A stretch of DNA of 64,000 nt from Streptomyces carminius (GTDB lineage Bacteria; Actinomycetota; Actinomycetes; Streptomycetales; Streptomycetaceae), in assembly GCF_002794255.1 (NCBI RefSeq), contig NZ_PGGW01000049.1, forward strand, positions 25,998-89,997. The letters are read 5' to 3'. Position 1 is the stretch's first letter. The number at the start of each line of letters is the position of its first letter. A program made the translations under genes and the position numbers. The notes beneath the pieces were generated by a model. That model saw nothing but the letters and a program-made list of their open reading frames with translations. It was not told where the DNA came from and did no database searches. Of the stretch, positions 53,884 to 61,700 are shown in pieces.

Positions 53884-54502
53884 GGGATGTACCCGTAGAT
53901 CACGCCAAAGAGAGAGAATGCGGCCTGTGTAACAGCAGGCTTTCGGACCTGCCGGTCGCGGCTGCTGATCGCTACGATCTACGCCGCGACAATCCGAGTA
54001 ACCGCGTCCGCGCGGTGAAGCCCACGGAACCGAGAGGCGCAAGCGTGAAGTCCACCCCGTACATGCTCCCCCTGCCTGGCTCTCAGCTGCCAGCCGCAGT
54101 GCTCAACCCGATGCCGCTTCGCCCCGGCTCGCCGGGAACGCGTTCTCCAGAGGGGCAGCGACAAGGCGGGATCCTTGCGTGCCGCTTGCAGAAGTTTCGC
54201 CGCACGGTCTTCGACTCACTCACCAGAGACATAGCGAGCTCCGTGCCTGGCCCCGCCCCGTGAAAAAGCGATGGCCGCCCTGCCTGCCAGCAGAAACGGC
54301 CATCTTGCTTCGACTCCCGCCTCCACAGCTTGAGTCGTAGGTCGGCGTGACGCCGGTGCCCGAGCCCTGCCAGGCCCGAGGTCACCACCCCAGGATAAAG
54401 CGAGCAGCGGCCCGCACGCAGCAGCGTGCCCCAGGTCACGCGTCTCTTTTCCGTCACTTGCCGGTCTGCGACTCCCCAAACCCCCAGGGGAGAACCCGGA
54501 AA
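53884..54502. other. 619-bp region upstream of the replication genes
   Basis: No convincing gene. It holds a hairpin GATGGCCG / CGGCCATC (54270-54304) that may end the kinase transcript, a dyad GCACGC-AGCA-GCGTGC (54414-54429), and a near-direct GAGGTCAC / CAGGTCAC pair flanking it, all just upstream of rep and possibly part of its control region. Confidence 0.5.
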
Positions 54503-54598
54503 ATGTTCCAGATCCACCCGACGACACACAGCGTCGCGGCGCCGAACCTCTCGGTCGCGACCGCCGCGAGCTCCGCCGCCAAGGCGGTGGCGCTGTGA
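54503..54598 (+). CDS. 31-residue leader ORF coupled to rep
   Basis: ATG at 54503; the stop overlaps the GTG of the rep gene at 54595 (GTGA). The peptide starts MFQIHPTTHSVAAPNLSVAT and ends SSAAKAVAL. It may control rep translation, as leader peptides do in other replicons. GGGGAG lies 11 nt upstream. Confidence 0.5.
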   Translation: MFQIHPTTHSVAAPNLSVATAASSAAKAVAL

Positions 54599-55878
54599 AA
54601 CGCCCACAGAAGACCTTGGCCGCTGCCGCCGCGCCGGACGGCGACGAACTGTTCGAGTTCTCCGGCACCATCACCGACTACTGGTCGTACACCCAGGTTC
54701 GCGACTACGTGATGCTGATGCCGGGGATGACCCACACCGCGTACCGGCTCTACAGCCTGCTGCGGTCGATGATGGTCGAGGCCTCCCGCCGGCCGCGGAG
54801 CGGCATGCGCCGCATGACGATCGACCAACTGTGCTGGCTGCTGCCCGGCCCGAATGACAAGCCCATGAGCGTCTCGGCCATGTACGAGGTCTTGAAGGCA
54901 CTGGAAAAGCTTAACCTGGTCGTCCCCAAGGACACGGTGGAAGTCGCGGGCATCGCCAAGCTCAAGGGCAAGGAGCGGGCCGCCAAGGGCATCGTCCGGG
55001 GCTTCACCGTCAACGACCTACCGCCCGACGCCGTCCACACTGGCTGGCGCAACGCCTGGGACAAGCTCGACGCCTACCGGCCCGACTGGCGGGAGAACCC
55101 GCCACAGCCGCCCACCCACCTCACCGAGACCGAGACACTCCCCAATGGGCAGGTCCAGGCCCGGGTGCGGCTGGTCGACGACGACGGGCAGCCGTTCCAG
55201 AAAACTGGAACGCCGCAGGTCACGGCTGACGAGGACCCCGCATTCCAGAAAACTGGAACGCCAGACCAGAAAACTGGAACGCCAGACCAGAAAACTGGAA
55301 CGGATCTCCCCCTGACCAGCGAAAACGATCACCCTCTAAGAAGCTCTCTCGAAGAAGCCTCTCCCTCTTCCGCACCAGGTGCCCCAACGGACCCTTCCGT
55401 CACGGCTAAGGCTGAGACGGGAAGAGGAGAGGAGACTTCGGCTTCGCCGGAGAACGGCACCGCCCCCTCGGCTGCCGCCGAGGAACCGGACACCCACGAC
55501 GACGTGCGAGTGGCGGAGGCCTGGATCGCGGCTCGTCAGCGGCACGGCCACGGTGTCCCGGCCCGAGGGCGGGTGGCGATGGTCCGCGACGCTGCCCAGC
55601 TGCTCGCCGACGGTATCGACGTGGAGCACCTGATCGCCGCGGCCGCCGACATGGGCAGACGGGCCAACTGGTACAGCCTGCCCCGCCACCTGGAGCGGTT
55701 CATCCCGCCGCAGACCTCGGTGCCCAGCCAGCGCCCCGCGCTACCGCCGTGGTGCGGGAAGTGCAACGACGGGATGGAACCCGCACAGCCTGGCCACCGT
55801 CTGCGCGAAACGGACGACGGTCGGTTGGTCAAGTGCGAGTGTCACCCCAGCTACGGCAAGACGCCGGTGCTGACCTAA
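54595..55878 (+). CDS. iteron-bearing replication initiator (pSLA2 Rep1-like arrangement)
   Basis: A 427-residue protein; GTG at 54595 coupled to the leader ORF. The N-terminus resembles Streptomyces replication/HTH proteins (DYWSYTQVRDYVMLMPGMTH, AMYEVLKALEKLNLVV). The middle encodes four QKTGT-containing repeats whose DNA is the iteron set (55197-55302). The C-terminus has WCGKCNDGM and VKCECH, a likely zinc site. In pSLA2-type linear plasmids the origin iterons lie inside the first rep gene and a helicase-like gene follows; this matches, so I call it the initiator. Sequence similarity to known Rep1 was not tested. Confidence 0.75.
   Translation: MKRPQKTLAAAAAPDGDELFEFSGTITDYWSYTQVRDYVMLMPGMTHTAYRLYSLLRSMMVEASRRPRSGMRRMTIDQLCWLLPGPNDKPMSVSAMYEVLKALEKLNLVVPKDTVEVAGIAKLKGKERAAKGIVRGFTVNDLPPDAVHTGWRNAWDKLDAYRPDWRENPPQPPTHLTETETLPNGQVQARVRLVDDDGQPFQKTGTPQVTADEDPAFQKTGTPDQKTGTPDQKTGTDLPLTSENDHPLRSSLEEASPSSAPGAPTDPSVTAKAETGRGEETSASPENGTAPSAAAEEPDTHDDVRVAEAWIAARQRHGHGVPARGRVAMVRDAAQLLADGIDVEHLIAAAADMGRRANWYSLPRHLERFIPPQTSVPSQRPALPPWCGKCNDGMEPAQPGHRLRETDDGRLVKCECHPSYGKTPVLT
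55197..55302. repeat. four 16-bp iterons (replication origin candidate)
   Basis: CCAGAAAACTGGAACG occurs perfectly at 55197, 55245, 55266 and 55287. The last three are spaced 21 bp, two helical turns, and each contains the CCAG-AAAA-CTGG dyad. They lie in frame within the rep gene. Confidence 0.85.
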
Positions 55879-55896
55879 GCCCCTCCGCAGCAAGAA

Positions 55897-55932
55897 GGTG
55901 GCAGGGGAACCCCTGGTAAGGCCCCTGCCACC
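55897..55932 (+). terminator. hairpin between rep and helicase genes
   Basis: GGTGGCAGGGG / CCCCTGCCACC, an 11-bp perfect stem with a 14-nt loop, 19 nt after the rep stop and 33 nt before the helicase start. Probably an attenuator balancing the two genes. Confidence 0.6.
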
Positions 55933-55964
55933 ACTCGAATCACCAGATGAGAAGGGATTCACCC

Positions 55965-57362
55965 ATGAGCGTACCCACCCAGCCCGGTGGCATCGAGGAC
56001 GGCGGCGCCTCACTGTTCGACGAGGCACCGAAAGCCGCAGCGTTCGAGCGTGTCCCGCCGCAGGACCTGGAAGCCGAGCAGTGCGTACTCGGCGGCATGC
56101 TGCTGTCGAAGGACGCGATCGGCGAGGTCAACGAGACGGGGATCGACAGCACGGCGTACTACCGTCCGGCACACGGCGCGATCCACAGCGCGATCATGGC
56201 CATGTACGGCAAGGGTGAGCCGGTCGACCCGATCACGGTCGCCGACTACCTGACCAAGACCGGTGACCTTGACCGCGCCGGCGGAGCCCCCTACCTGCAC
56301 ACCCTGGTGCAGACGGTGCCGACGGCGGCGAACGCGGTGTACTACGCCGGGATCGTGAAGGAGCGGGCCCAGCTGCGCCGCCTGGTCGAAGCAGGCACCC
56401 GGATCGCGCAGCTGGGCTATGCGGCCGACGGCGAAGTCTCCGAAATCGTTAACGCCGCGCAGGCTGAGATGCAGTCGGCGGTTCAGCTCACCGCCGGCGC
56501 CGGGCAGGAACGGGTGCAGTGGGTGGACGACATGCTGGAGGACTACCTCGTCAGCATGGATGCGCCGCCGCCCACCCGCCTGCCGCTGCCGTACACCGAC
56601 CTCCAGGCCATGCTTCCGATGGAGCCCGGCGACCTGGTGGTGGTCGCGGCCCGCCCGGCGATCGGTAAGTCCGTGGTGCTGCTCGACATCGCCCGGCATG
56701 TGGCGATCGAGCACCGCATGACGGCGCTGGTGTCGTCCATGGAGATGAGCCGCCCCCAGCTGATGGAGCGGATCATCGCAGCCGAGGCCCGTGTCCCGCT
56801 CCACCGGGTCAAGGACCGCCACTACGAGAACGATGACCGCAAGCGCATCCACGACGCCGCCCTGCGTATCGGCGGGGCGCCGATGGTCGTGGACGACGGC
56901 CCGGCCGCCACGGTCGTGCAGCTGCGTTCGCGGCTGCGCTGGCTCCAGGCCCAGGACAGGCTTCCGGCCGTGCTGATCGTGGACTACCTCCAGATCATGA
57001 AGGCATCCGGCAAGCGCGGGCAGAACCGCACCGGCGAGGTGGACGAGATCTCCCGCGGGCTCAAGGAATTGGGCGCCGAGTTCGGCGTCATCGTCATCGC
57101 GGCAGCTCAGCTGAACCGCGAGGTCGAAAAGCGCGAGGACAAGAAGCCGATGATGGCCGACCTGCGCGAGTCCGGCTCGATCGAAGCCGACGCCAACGCC
57201 GTGATCCTGCTGCACCGGCCCGACGCATACGACAAGGAGCACGAGCGGGCAGGCGAGATGGACTTGATCATCGGGAAGAACAGACAGGGCCCGACGGGCA
57301 CCGTCACCGTCGCGTTCCAAGGCCATTATGCTCGCGCCCGCAACCTCGGTACAGGCTTCTGA
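55965..57362 (+). CDS. DnaB-like replicative helicase (plasmid Rep2-like)
   Basis: A 465-residue protein; ATG at 55965 after GAAGGG. An N-terminal DnaB domain (QDLEAEQCVLGGMLLSKDAI) precedes a RecA-type core with Walker A VVAARPAIGKS (about 226-236), SSMEMSR, Walker B VLIVDYLQIM (about 338) and LNREVEKREDKKPMMADLRE SGSIEADA. Length fits chromosomal DnaB. Next to the iteron-bearing gene it should be the plasmid's own replicative helicase. Confidence 0.92.
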   Translation: MSVPTQPGGIEDGGASLFDEAPKAAAFERVPPQDLEAEQCVLGGMLLSKDAIGEVNETGIDSTAYYRPAHGAIHSAIMAMYGKGEPVDPITVADYLTKTGDLDRAGGAPYLHTLVQTVPTAANAVYYAGIVKERAQLRRLVEAGTRIAQLGYAADGEVSEIVNAAQAEMQSAVQLTAGAGQERVQWVDDMLEDYLVSMDAPPPTRLPLPYTDLQAMLPMEPGDLVVVAARPAIGKSVVLLDIARHVAIEHRMTALVSSMEMSRPQLMERIIAAEARVPLHRVKDRHYENDDRKRIHDAALRIGGAPMVVDDGPAATVVQLRSRLRWLQAQDRLPAVLIVDYLQIMKASGKRGQNRTGEVDEISRGLKELGAEFGVIVIAAAQLNREVEKREDKKPMMADLRESGSIEADANAVILLHRPDAYDKEHERAGEMDLIIGKNRQGPTGTVTVAFQGHYARARNLGTGF

Positions 57363-57650
57363 CCTGCTTGTGGGATCTCAGACTCCGTGGCCGAATCTCA
57401 CGAACGATGGCCAAGCGGCGGCCGCTCGCGAGACTCCGCAGGTCGGAGCCTCGCCCATTGGCGGCCGCCCCGAGGATTCGGACACGGTCGTGAGACGGGA
57501 CGGCTGGCCACGGCGTGAGACACCACGAGAAGCCGCAGGTCACAGAGGCGTCATCCGACACGAAGCGCGAGATCCTACACTGCAAAAGGAGTGGCGCGAG
57601 GACCACGGCGACTGACTGACGCCGTTGTGTCGACCCAACAACTCCCGTAC
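57363..57650. promoter_or_regulatory. TCTCACG half-site cluster after the helicase gene
   Basis: No gene. ATCTCAG (57376), ATCTCACG (57394), CGTGAGAC (57489) and CGTGAGAC (57512) are direct and inverted copies of one motif within 140 bp, with CGCGAGAC (57428) as a weaker fifth. Possible operator or plasmid control array. Confidence 0.4.
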
Positions 57651-57652
57651 CC

Positions 57653-57694
57653 GCACCCCCGCCCCGTCGTCCCGGCACAACGGGGCGGGGGTGC
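57653..57694 (+). terminator. terminator of the replication operon
   Basis: GCACCCCCGCCCCGT / ACGGGGCGGGGGTGC, a 15-bp perfect stem with a 12-nt loop. Confidence 0.85.
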
Positions 57695-57723
57695 GCCGTT
57701 CCGGCCGGGTCTCCGCCGTCGGT

Positions 57724-58034
57724 GGTGATGTGGGGGGCGCTGCCCCCCACACCCCCCGGCCCTCTCTCGGAGGGGGCGGGGGGCCGGAATTGATCTTGCG
57801 GTGAGTGGGTGGGGCTGGGGTGGGCGGTCGGGGAGCTCCCTCCCCGATCGGGCACCCCGGAGGGGACCACAGCCCGCGCCGGGCCGCCAGGCCGAGCCGC
57901 TCCGCGGTCGCCTTCGGCGAGCCCGGCACCCCGACACGGCCCGCGGTCGGCTGACGCCTGCCCGACCGAGGAGGGAGCCCCCCGACCGAGGTGGTCGTGC
58001 GGCGTGCCGACGCCGGACGAAAAGGTCGCCTGAT
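57724..58034. repeat. direct repeat R1, copy 1
   Basis: About 310 bp similar to 63548-63862, with an identical 66-bp core (57858-57923 versus 63681-63746). It begins with a G-run/C-run hairpin set. Noncoding by appearance, though the same short frames are open in both copies. Confidence 0.85.
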
Positions 58035-58047
58035 CTGCTATTTCGGC

Positions 58048-58076
58048 TTGACCTTGAGCCGGAAACTTGATTGAAT
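58048..58076 (+). promoter_or_regulatory. housekeeping-type promoter P1
   Basis: TTGACC - 17 bp - TTGAAT, sharing AACTTGATTGAATTAGCAG with promoter P2 at 61652. Drives the leader A and the 195-residue gene. Confidence 0.75.
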
Positions 58077-58097
58077 TAGCAGTGTCGGAGCGAGGGC

Positions 58098-58155
58098 GGG
58101 AATCCCGTTCCGGCGCCAGGCCCCCGGGCCCACACCGATCAATCTCAACGAACGA
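58098..58155 (+). promoter_or_regulatory. conserved leader element A
   Basis: GGCGGGAATCCCG (nonamer GGGAATCCC at 58098-58106), then CACCGATCAATCTCAACG (58133-58150), then GAAAGG before ATG 58167. One of five such leaders upstream of consecutive genes. Confidence 0.75.
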
Positions 58156-58166
58156 AAGGTCACGCC

Positions 58167-58754
58167 ATGACCACCACCGGCCACCCCCCCGCCGCCCGCG
58201 TGGATCTCACCAAGAGCCCTGCCGTCTACCTCGTGATCGTCGACGACCGCGATGCGTACACCAACTGGGCCGAGCACCGCCGCGAAGACCGGCTCCCCCA
58301 GCGGCGCGTGGTGCACGTCGAGCGCCAGGCCGACCACCCGGCGGAGCGGCAGCTCCAGTGGGACGAGCTGACCGGCTCGTGCCTGGACGCCGGGGAGTCG
58401 CTGAGCGTGCTGACCTACACCGCCGTCAGCCACGCGCACGCCGCCTACCTCGCCCGCCGCGAATACGCGCTGTTCAACGCCGCCGCCCGCATGGGCGAGG
58501 TGATTGACACCCACCTGGAGCACGGCGGCCGCGGGTGGGTCGCGATCCGCACCGCGGACGGCGGCAGCGACGGCGAGCTGTACGCCGACTACACGGACGC
58601 GTGGGCCGCCCAGGAGCGCCCCGAGCGGTGCACCTACCTCCCGATCTCCCCGCTGACGCCGTGGACGCCCCGCATGTGCGAGGAGTACCTGGAGTTCATG
58701 ACCCACCTGCGGCACGGGTGCATGGCCTACGGCGCCCCGGCCTGCCACCGCTGA
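58167..58754 (+). CDS. hypothetical protein, 195 residues
   Basis: ATG at 58167 with GAAAGG eight bases away. Opens MTTTGHPPAARVDLTKSPAV YLVIVDDRDAYTNW; the centre is WDELTGSCLDAGESLSVLTY, then HAAYLARREYALFNAAARMG, and the C-terminus has three Cys (MCEEY, HGCMAYGAPACHR). No family recognised. First gene of the repeat-built cassette, behind promoter P1 and leader A; followed by the strong hairpin of leader B. Confidence 0.7.
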   Translation: MTTTGHPPAARVDLTKSPAVYLVIVDDRDAYTNWAEHRREDRLPQRRVVHVERQADHPAERQLQWDELTGSCLDAGESLSVLTYTAVSHAHAAYLARREYALFNAAARMGEVIDTHLEHGGRGWVAIRTADGGSDGELYADYTDAWAAQERPERCTYLPISPLTPWTPRMCEEYLEFMTHLRHGCMAYGAPACHR

Positions 58755-58766
58755 TCTGCGGCCGCC

Positions 58767-58842
58767 GCCGGTGACGCGGGCGGGGCGGGAATCCCCGCCC
58801 GCGTCACCGGCTCGACCGTTCGACACCGATCAACCTCAACGA
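58767..58842 (+). promoter_or_regulatory. conserved leader element B with 19-bp hairpin
   Basis: A 19-bp perfect stem (58767-58785 / 58793-58811; GTGACGCGGGCGGGG inside it) with loop CGGGAAT, so GGGAATCCC (58787-58795) sits at the tip; then CACCGATCAACCTCAACG (58824-58841) and GAAAGG before ATG 58856. Can act as terminator, attenuator or RNA-stability element. Confidence 0.8.
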
Positions 58843-58855
58843 AAGGTCCACCCGC

Positions 58856-59425
58856 ATGAACACCGCGACCCTGTCGTACCGGCTCGGTACGCCGGACTGG
58901 GAGCGCCGCTACCCCGTCCTCGTCGGCAAGGACACCGTGCTCGGTGCCGTGTTCCGCTGGCACCGCGACTGGATCACCCTCACCAGCGAGGGCGAGCGCA
59001 ACATCGGCCGTCCCGAGAAGGGCCGCCGCGGCGTCGACCAGGCGGCCGCCCACGTGGTCGACGAGTACGCGACCGGGCGCATCACGCCCGTGTCGCTGGC
59101 CGCCGTGACCGCCGCCGTGCCCACGCTCGACGGCCCGGTGTCCCTGCTGCACCCGCGGATGCCGCAGACCCCCCGCAACATCGAGGCGGCGACGAAGGCG
59201 CTGGCCGCGCTGGCCGTGCACCGCTGGACGCCCTACACCGGCTTCCCCGGCAGTGACAACCCCTGGTGGCAGGAGTGCCAGTTGTGCGGCTGGCAGGGCC
59301 CGCGGTACTGGTCGCACCAGCGCGGCCGCAACGGAGAGCTGCCCAGCACCCACCGGCACACCGGCGGATGCGTTGGCGAGGAGAAGGTCCGCGAGCTGAT
59401 CCCCGCCTACCAGCGCCAGCAGTAG
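58856..59425 (+). CDS. hypothetical protein with Cys site, 189 residues
   Basis: ATG at 58856 behind GAAAGG. Opens MNTATLSYRLGTPDWERRYP; residues about 75-105 are VTAAVPTLDGPVSLLHPRMP; the C-terminal part has CQLCGWQGPRYWSHQRGRNG with a later HTGGC, i.e. C-x2-C plus His/Cys, a likely zinc finger. No family recognised. Second cassette gene, with its own conserved leader. Confidence 0.7.
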   Translation: MNTATLSYRLGTPDWERRYPVLVGKDTVLGAVFRWHRDWITLTSEGERNIGRPEKGRRGVDQAAAHVVDEYATGRITPVSLAAVTAAVPTLDGPVSLLHPRMPQTPRNIEAATKALAALAVHRWTPYTGFPGSDNPWWQECQLCGWQGPRYWSHQRGRNGELPSTHRHTGGCVGEEKVRELIPAYQRQQ

Positions 59426-59434
59426 TCCGCCCCC

Positions 59435-59530
59435 GTGTGGCTGCCGGGCCGGACCAGAGTCCGGTGCGCCGCCGAGTCCGCGGCGGCCGCCGCGTTCATC
59501 GCTGACTGGCTGGCTGCGGCCCGGCGCTGA
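59435..59530 (+). CDS. possible 31-residue micro-ORF
   Basis: GTG at 59435, 9 bp after the preceding stop, opens MWLPGRTRVRCAAESAAAAA and ends FIADWLAAARR. Codon third positions are almost all G or C, and it fills the gap up to the leader C hairpin. No clear ribosome site; translation by reinitiation is possible. Confidence 0.4.
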   Translation: MWLPGRTRVRCAAESAAAAAFIADWLAAARR

Positions 59531-59551
59531 GCAGCACCACCGGCCGGACAG

Positions 59552-59624
59552 CGGGCGGAGGGAGCGGGGCGGGAATCCCGCTCCCTCCGCCCGGCCCCGG
59601 CCCGAGCACACCGAACACCTCAAC
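59552..59624 (+). promoter_or_regulatory. conserved leader element C with 17-bp hairpin
   Basis: A 17-bp stem (59552-59568 / 59577-59593) with loop GCGGGAAT, placing GGGAATCCC (59571-59579) at the tip; then CACCGAACACCTCAAC (59609-59624) and GGGAG before GTG 59638. Confidence 0.8.
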
Positions 59625-59637
59625 TTGGGAGACGACC

Positions 59638-60510
59638 GTGACCAATAGGAAACCCTCCACCCCGCCGTGCGGGACCGGGTGCGCCGCGCAGATGGAACTG
59701 TTCCCCGCGCCGGCCACCACGCCGGCCGCGCCGACGGCTGGATTCGACTGGGACGCCCACGATTTCGTGGTGGTCGGCGACAGTGGCGGCAAGGACTCTG
59801 GGGCCCTGGTGCACGAGGTGTGCACGCAGGCCGACAAGGCGGGCCAGCTGCACAAGGTCCGCGTGCTGCACTGCGATCTGGGCCGCACGACGAAGGGGCA
59901 CCTGGTGGAGTGGCCCGGCGCGCTCGAAGTCGCCCGCGCCCACGCCGAGCAGTACGGTGTTCCGTTCGCTGTCCGCCGCAGCCAGCGGTGGCCGTCACTG
60001 TGGGACCGGATCCTGGCCCACGGCAACTGGCCCGGCCACTTCGCGCGTTACTGCACGAGCGACACCAAGACCGTCACGGGACGGGACTTCGCCGACGAAG
60101 TCGGCGGCAGCCTGGCGCTCGGGCGCCCGTATCGGGCCGGGTACGCGCTGGGCATGCGGGCCGAGGAGTCTGCGGCCCGCGCGTCCAAACCGGTGGTGGA
60201 GCGGCACCGGATGAGCGGCAAGGGCACGCTGCGGGTGGTGACGACGTGGCTCCCAATCCACCAGCTCACCACCGAGCAGGTGTGGGAGATCCACCGGGAG
60301 AACGGCATCGAGCACCACGAGGCCTACGACCGGGGCATGCGGCGCCTGAGCTGCCGCGCCTGCCCCCTGGCACACACCGATGACCTGGTCCGGTCCGCCC
60401 AGCTCAACCCTGAGCTGTTCGACGAGTACGCCAGGGCCGAGGAGGAGATGGGCCGCCCGTTCAAGAAGTCCATCACCCTGCGCGAGATCATCGAGCGCGC
60501 CCGCAGCTGA
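59638..60510 (+). CDS. PAPS-reductase-family (PP-loop) protein
   Basis: A 290-residue protein, GTG at 59638 after GGGAGACGACC. The PP-loop ATP site is VVVGDSGGKDSGALVHEV near residue 48; RVLHCDLGRTTKGHLVEWPG, RYCTSDTKT (about 140) and LSCRACPLAHTDDLV (about 240) follow. Such proteins belong to the PAPS reductase/adenine-nucleotide alpha-hydrolase superfamily, which includes sulfate reduction enzymes, DndC and RNA/DNA-modifying homologues. The Cys positions suggest a metal or Fe-S site. No dnd or sulfur-assimilation partners are visible, so the reaction is unknown. Confidence 0.75.
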   Translation: MTNRKPSTPPCGTGCAAQMELFPAPATTPAAPTAGFDWDAHDFVVVGDSGGKDSGALVHEVCTQADKAGQLHKVRVLHCDLGRTTKGHLVEWPGALEVARAHAEQYGVPFAVRRSQRWPSLWDRILAHGNWPGHFARYCTSDTKTVTGRDFADEVGGSLALGRPYRAGYALGMRAEESAARASKPVVERHRMSGKGTLRVVTTWLPIHQLTTEQVWEIHRENGIEHHEAYDRGMRRLSCRACPLAHTDDLVRSAQLNPELFDEYARAEEEMGRPFKKSITLREIIERARS

Positions 60511-60532
60511 CGGCCCAGGGCCAGACGTCGAG

Positions 60533-60597
60533 CGGCCCGGCGGGGCAATGCATTGGGAATCCCGCCGGGCCGGCGGTCCGGCCACCGAAGGCCCTCA
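60533..60597 (+). promoter_or_regulatory. conserved leader element D
   Basis: A 12-bp stem (60533-60544 / 60561-60572) with a 16-nt loop ending GGGAAT, so GGGAATCCC is at 60555-60563; then CACCGAAGGCCCTCAAC (60583-60599). The downstream gene starts at GTG 60664. Confidence 0.65.
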
Positions 60598-60663
60598 ACA
60601 GACCCATCAACCGGACACGCCAACATGGTAGACGCGTCCCGACCACACCAAGGAGCAATACCC

Positions 60664-61260
60664 GTGAAGACCATCGACGGCCGGCCGCACGCCAGCCGGG
60701 CCGACCTGATCGAGCGCAGCGGCTACAAGGACGCCACCCTGCGCAACCTGTGGGCGGCCCGCGAGACTAACGGGCACCCGCCCGCCCACAAGGACGGCCG
60801 CACCCTGTACTGGGACCTGGAGGAGTGGGAGCGCTGGTTCGCCGACTACCAGCAGCGGCGCAGCGGCGTTGACCGCAGCGGCAACCCCGACGAGGAACTT
60901 CCCCCGGCGGACCAGGCCCGGGTGCTCGGCATCGACGTCAGCGCGATCACCCACTACCGCGACAACCCGCCGCCGGGCTGGCCCGCTCCCGTGCGCACCG
61001 AGGGACTGGAGAGCGGCCGCGTCCGCGAGTACCGCACCCGGCGCCAACTGTGGGCCTACGCCGACTCCGCGCCCCGGGCCGGGACCGGCGGCCGCAGGCC
61101 GGCGGCGGGGCCCGACCCCCGGGTGGCGCTCGCCGTCGAGGCCCTGGCCGCCGAGCCCGGCCGGAAGGCGGGGGAGACGGCCGCCGCCCTCGCCGAACGC
61201 CACGGCGGAGGCCTCAGCACCTGGAAGCGGATTGTCACCGAGGCCCGCAAGCAGGCCTGA
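60664..61260 (+). CDS. multi-HTH DNA-binding protein, 198 residues
   Basis: GTG at 60664 has AAGGAG eight bases away; an in-frame ATG at 60625 would add 13 residues. Residues about 10-60 are an AlpA/MerR-like winged HTH (RADLIERSGYKDATLRNLWA then DGRTLYWDLEEWERWF); about 75-135 a second similar unit (ADQARVLGIDVSAITHYRDN); about 155-198 a third HTH-like end (AGETAAALAERHGGGLSTWK). Likely a transcription regulator or excisionase-type accessory factor for the cassette. Confidence 0.7.
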   Translation: MKTIDGRPHASRADLIERSGYKDATLRNLWAARETNGHPPAHKDGRTLYWDLEEWERWFADYQQRRSGVDRSGNPDEELPPADQARVLGIDVSAITHYRDNPPPGWPAPVRTEGLESGRVREYRTRRQLWAYADSAPRAGTGGRRPAAGPDPRVALAVEALAAEPGRKAGETAAALAERHGGGLSTWKRIVTEARKQA

Positions 61261-61348
61261 CCTACGGCGGCCACGCGCTTGGCCAGCACCACCCCCGGCC
61301 GGGTAGACACCGGCCGCCGGTGTCTCCGGAAAGGAGCCGGAAAACCGC

Positions 61349-61486
61349 TGTCCGTTCCCGATACAGGTGATTGGCGAGAGGGGGGCTGACCAGCAATTGG
61401 TCAGTTCTGCTGGGACAACCGGCGATCGAGTCGTCCCAGCGGAAGTGAGCGGAGCGCTCCGAAGCTGTTCAGGTTCGCTGGGACTG
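61349..61486. repeat. direct repeat R2, copy 1
   Basis: 138 bp nearly identical (one mismatch seen) to 63863-64000. It packs three dyads: CTGACCA/TGGTCAG (61386-61404), GCTGGGAC/GTCCCAGC (61409-61440) and CGGAGCGCTCCG (61450-61461). It lies in the 493-bp gap before the 599-residue gene (61261-61753), which otherwise holds promoter P2 and leader E. Confidence 0.9.
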
Positions 61487-61651
61487 AGCAGATCCGGCGG
61501 GACGTAGACCACGGCGATATCCGTATGTACGGGGCATGAGCCCACTCGCCGGACCAGAACCAGCGAGACCCGCGCTGTTCGCCGAGCAGATCGAGCGGGA
61601 CTCGGTCACTTCCACTGGGAACGGACAACCGCTCTGAGCTGTGCTTTCACC

Positions 61652-61680
61652 TTGACATACACGTTAAAACTTGATTGAAT
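61652..61680 (+). promoter_or_regulatory. housekeeping-type promoter P2
   Basis: TTGACA - 17 bp - TTGAAT, a near-consensus promoter, sharing its -10 region and downstream AGCAGTGT with P1. Confidence 0.8.
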
Positions 61681-61700
61681 TAGCAGTGTTGGAACGGGGC

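Noticed and set aside
53850..54263. Plus-strand frame upstream of rep
   Set aside because: Low coding bias and no start signal; left as noncoding.
55197..55302. CRISPR array
   Set aside because: Only four 16-bp units with 5-bp or 32-bp gaps, in frame in a rep gene; they are iterons.
57540..57929. Open frames in both copies of repeat R1 (here and near 63284-63910)
   Set aside because: Retained only because both copies share DNA sequence; hairpins dominate and no start signals are present.
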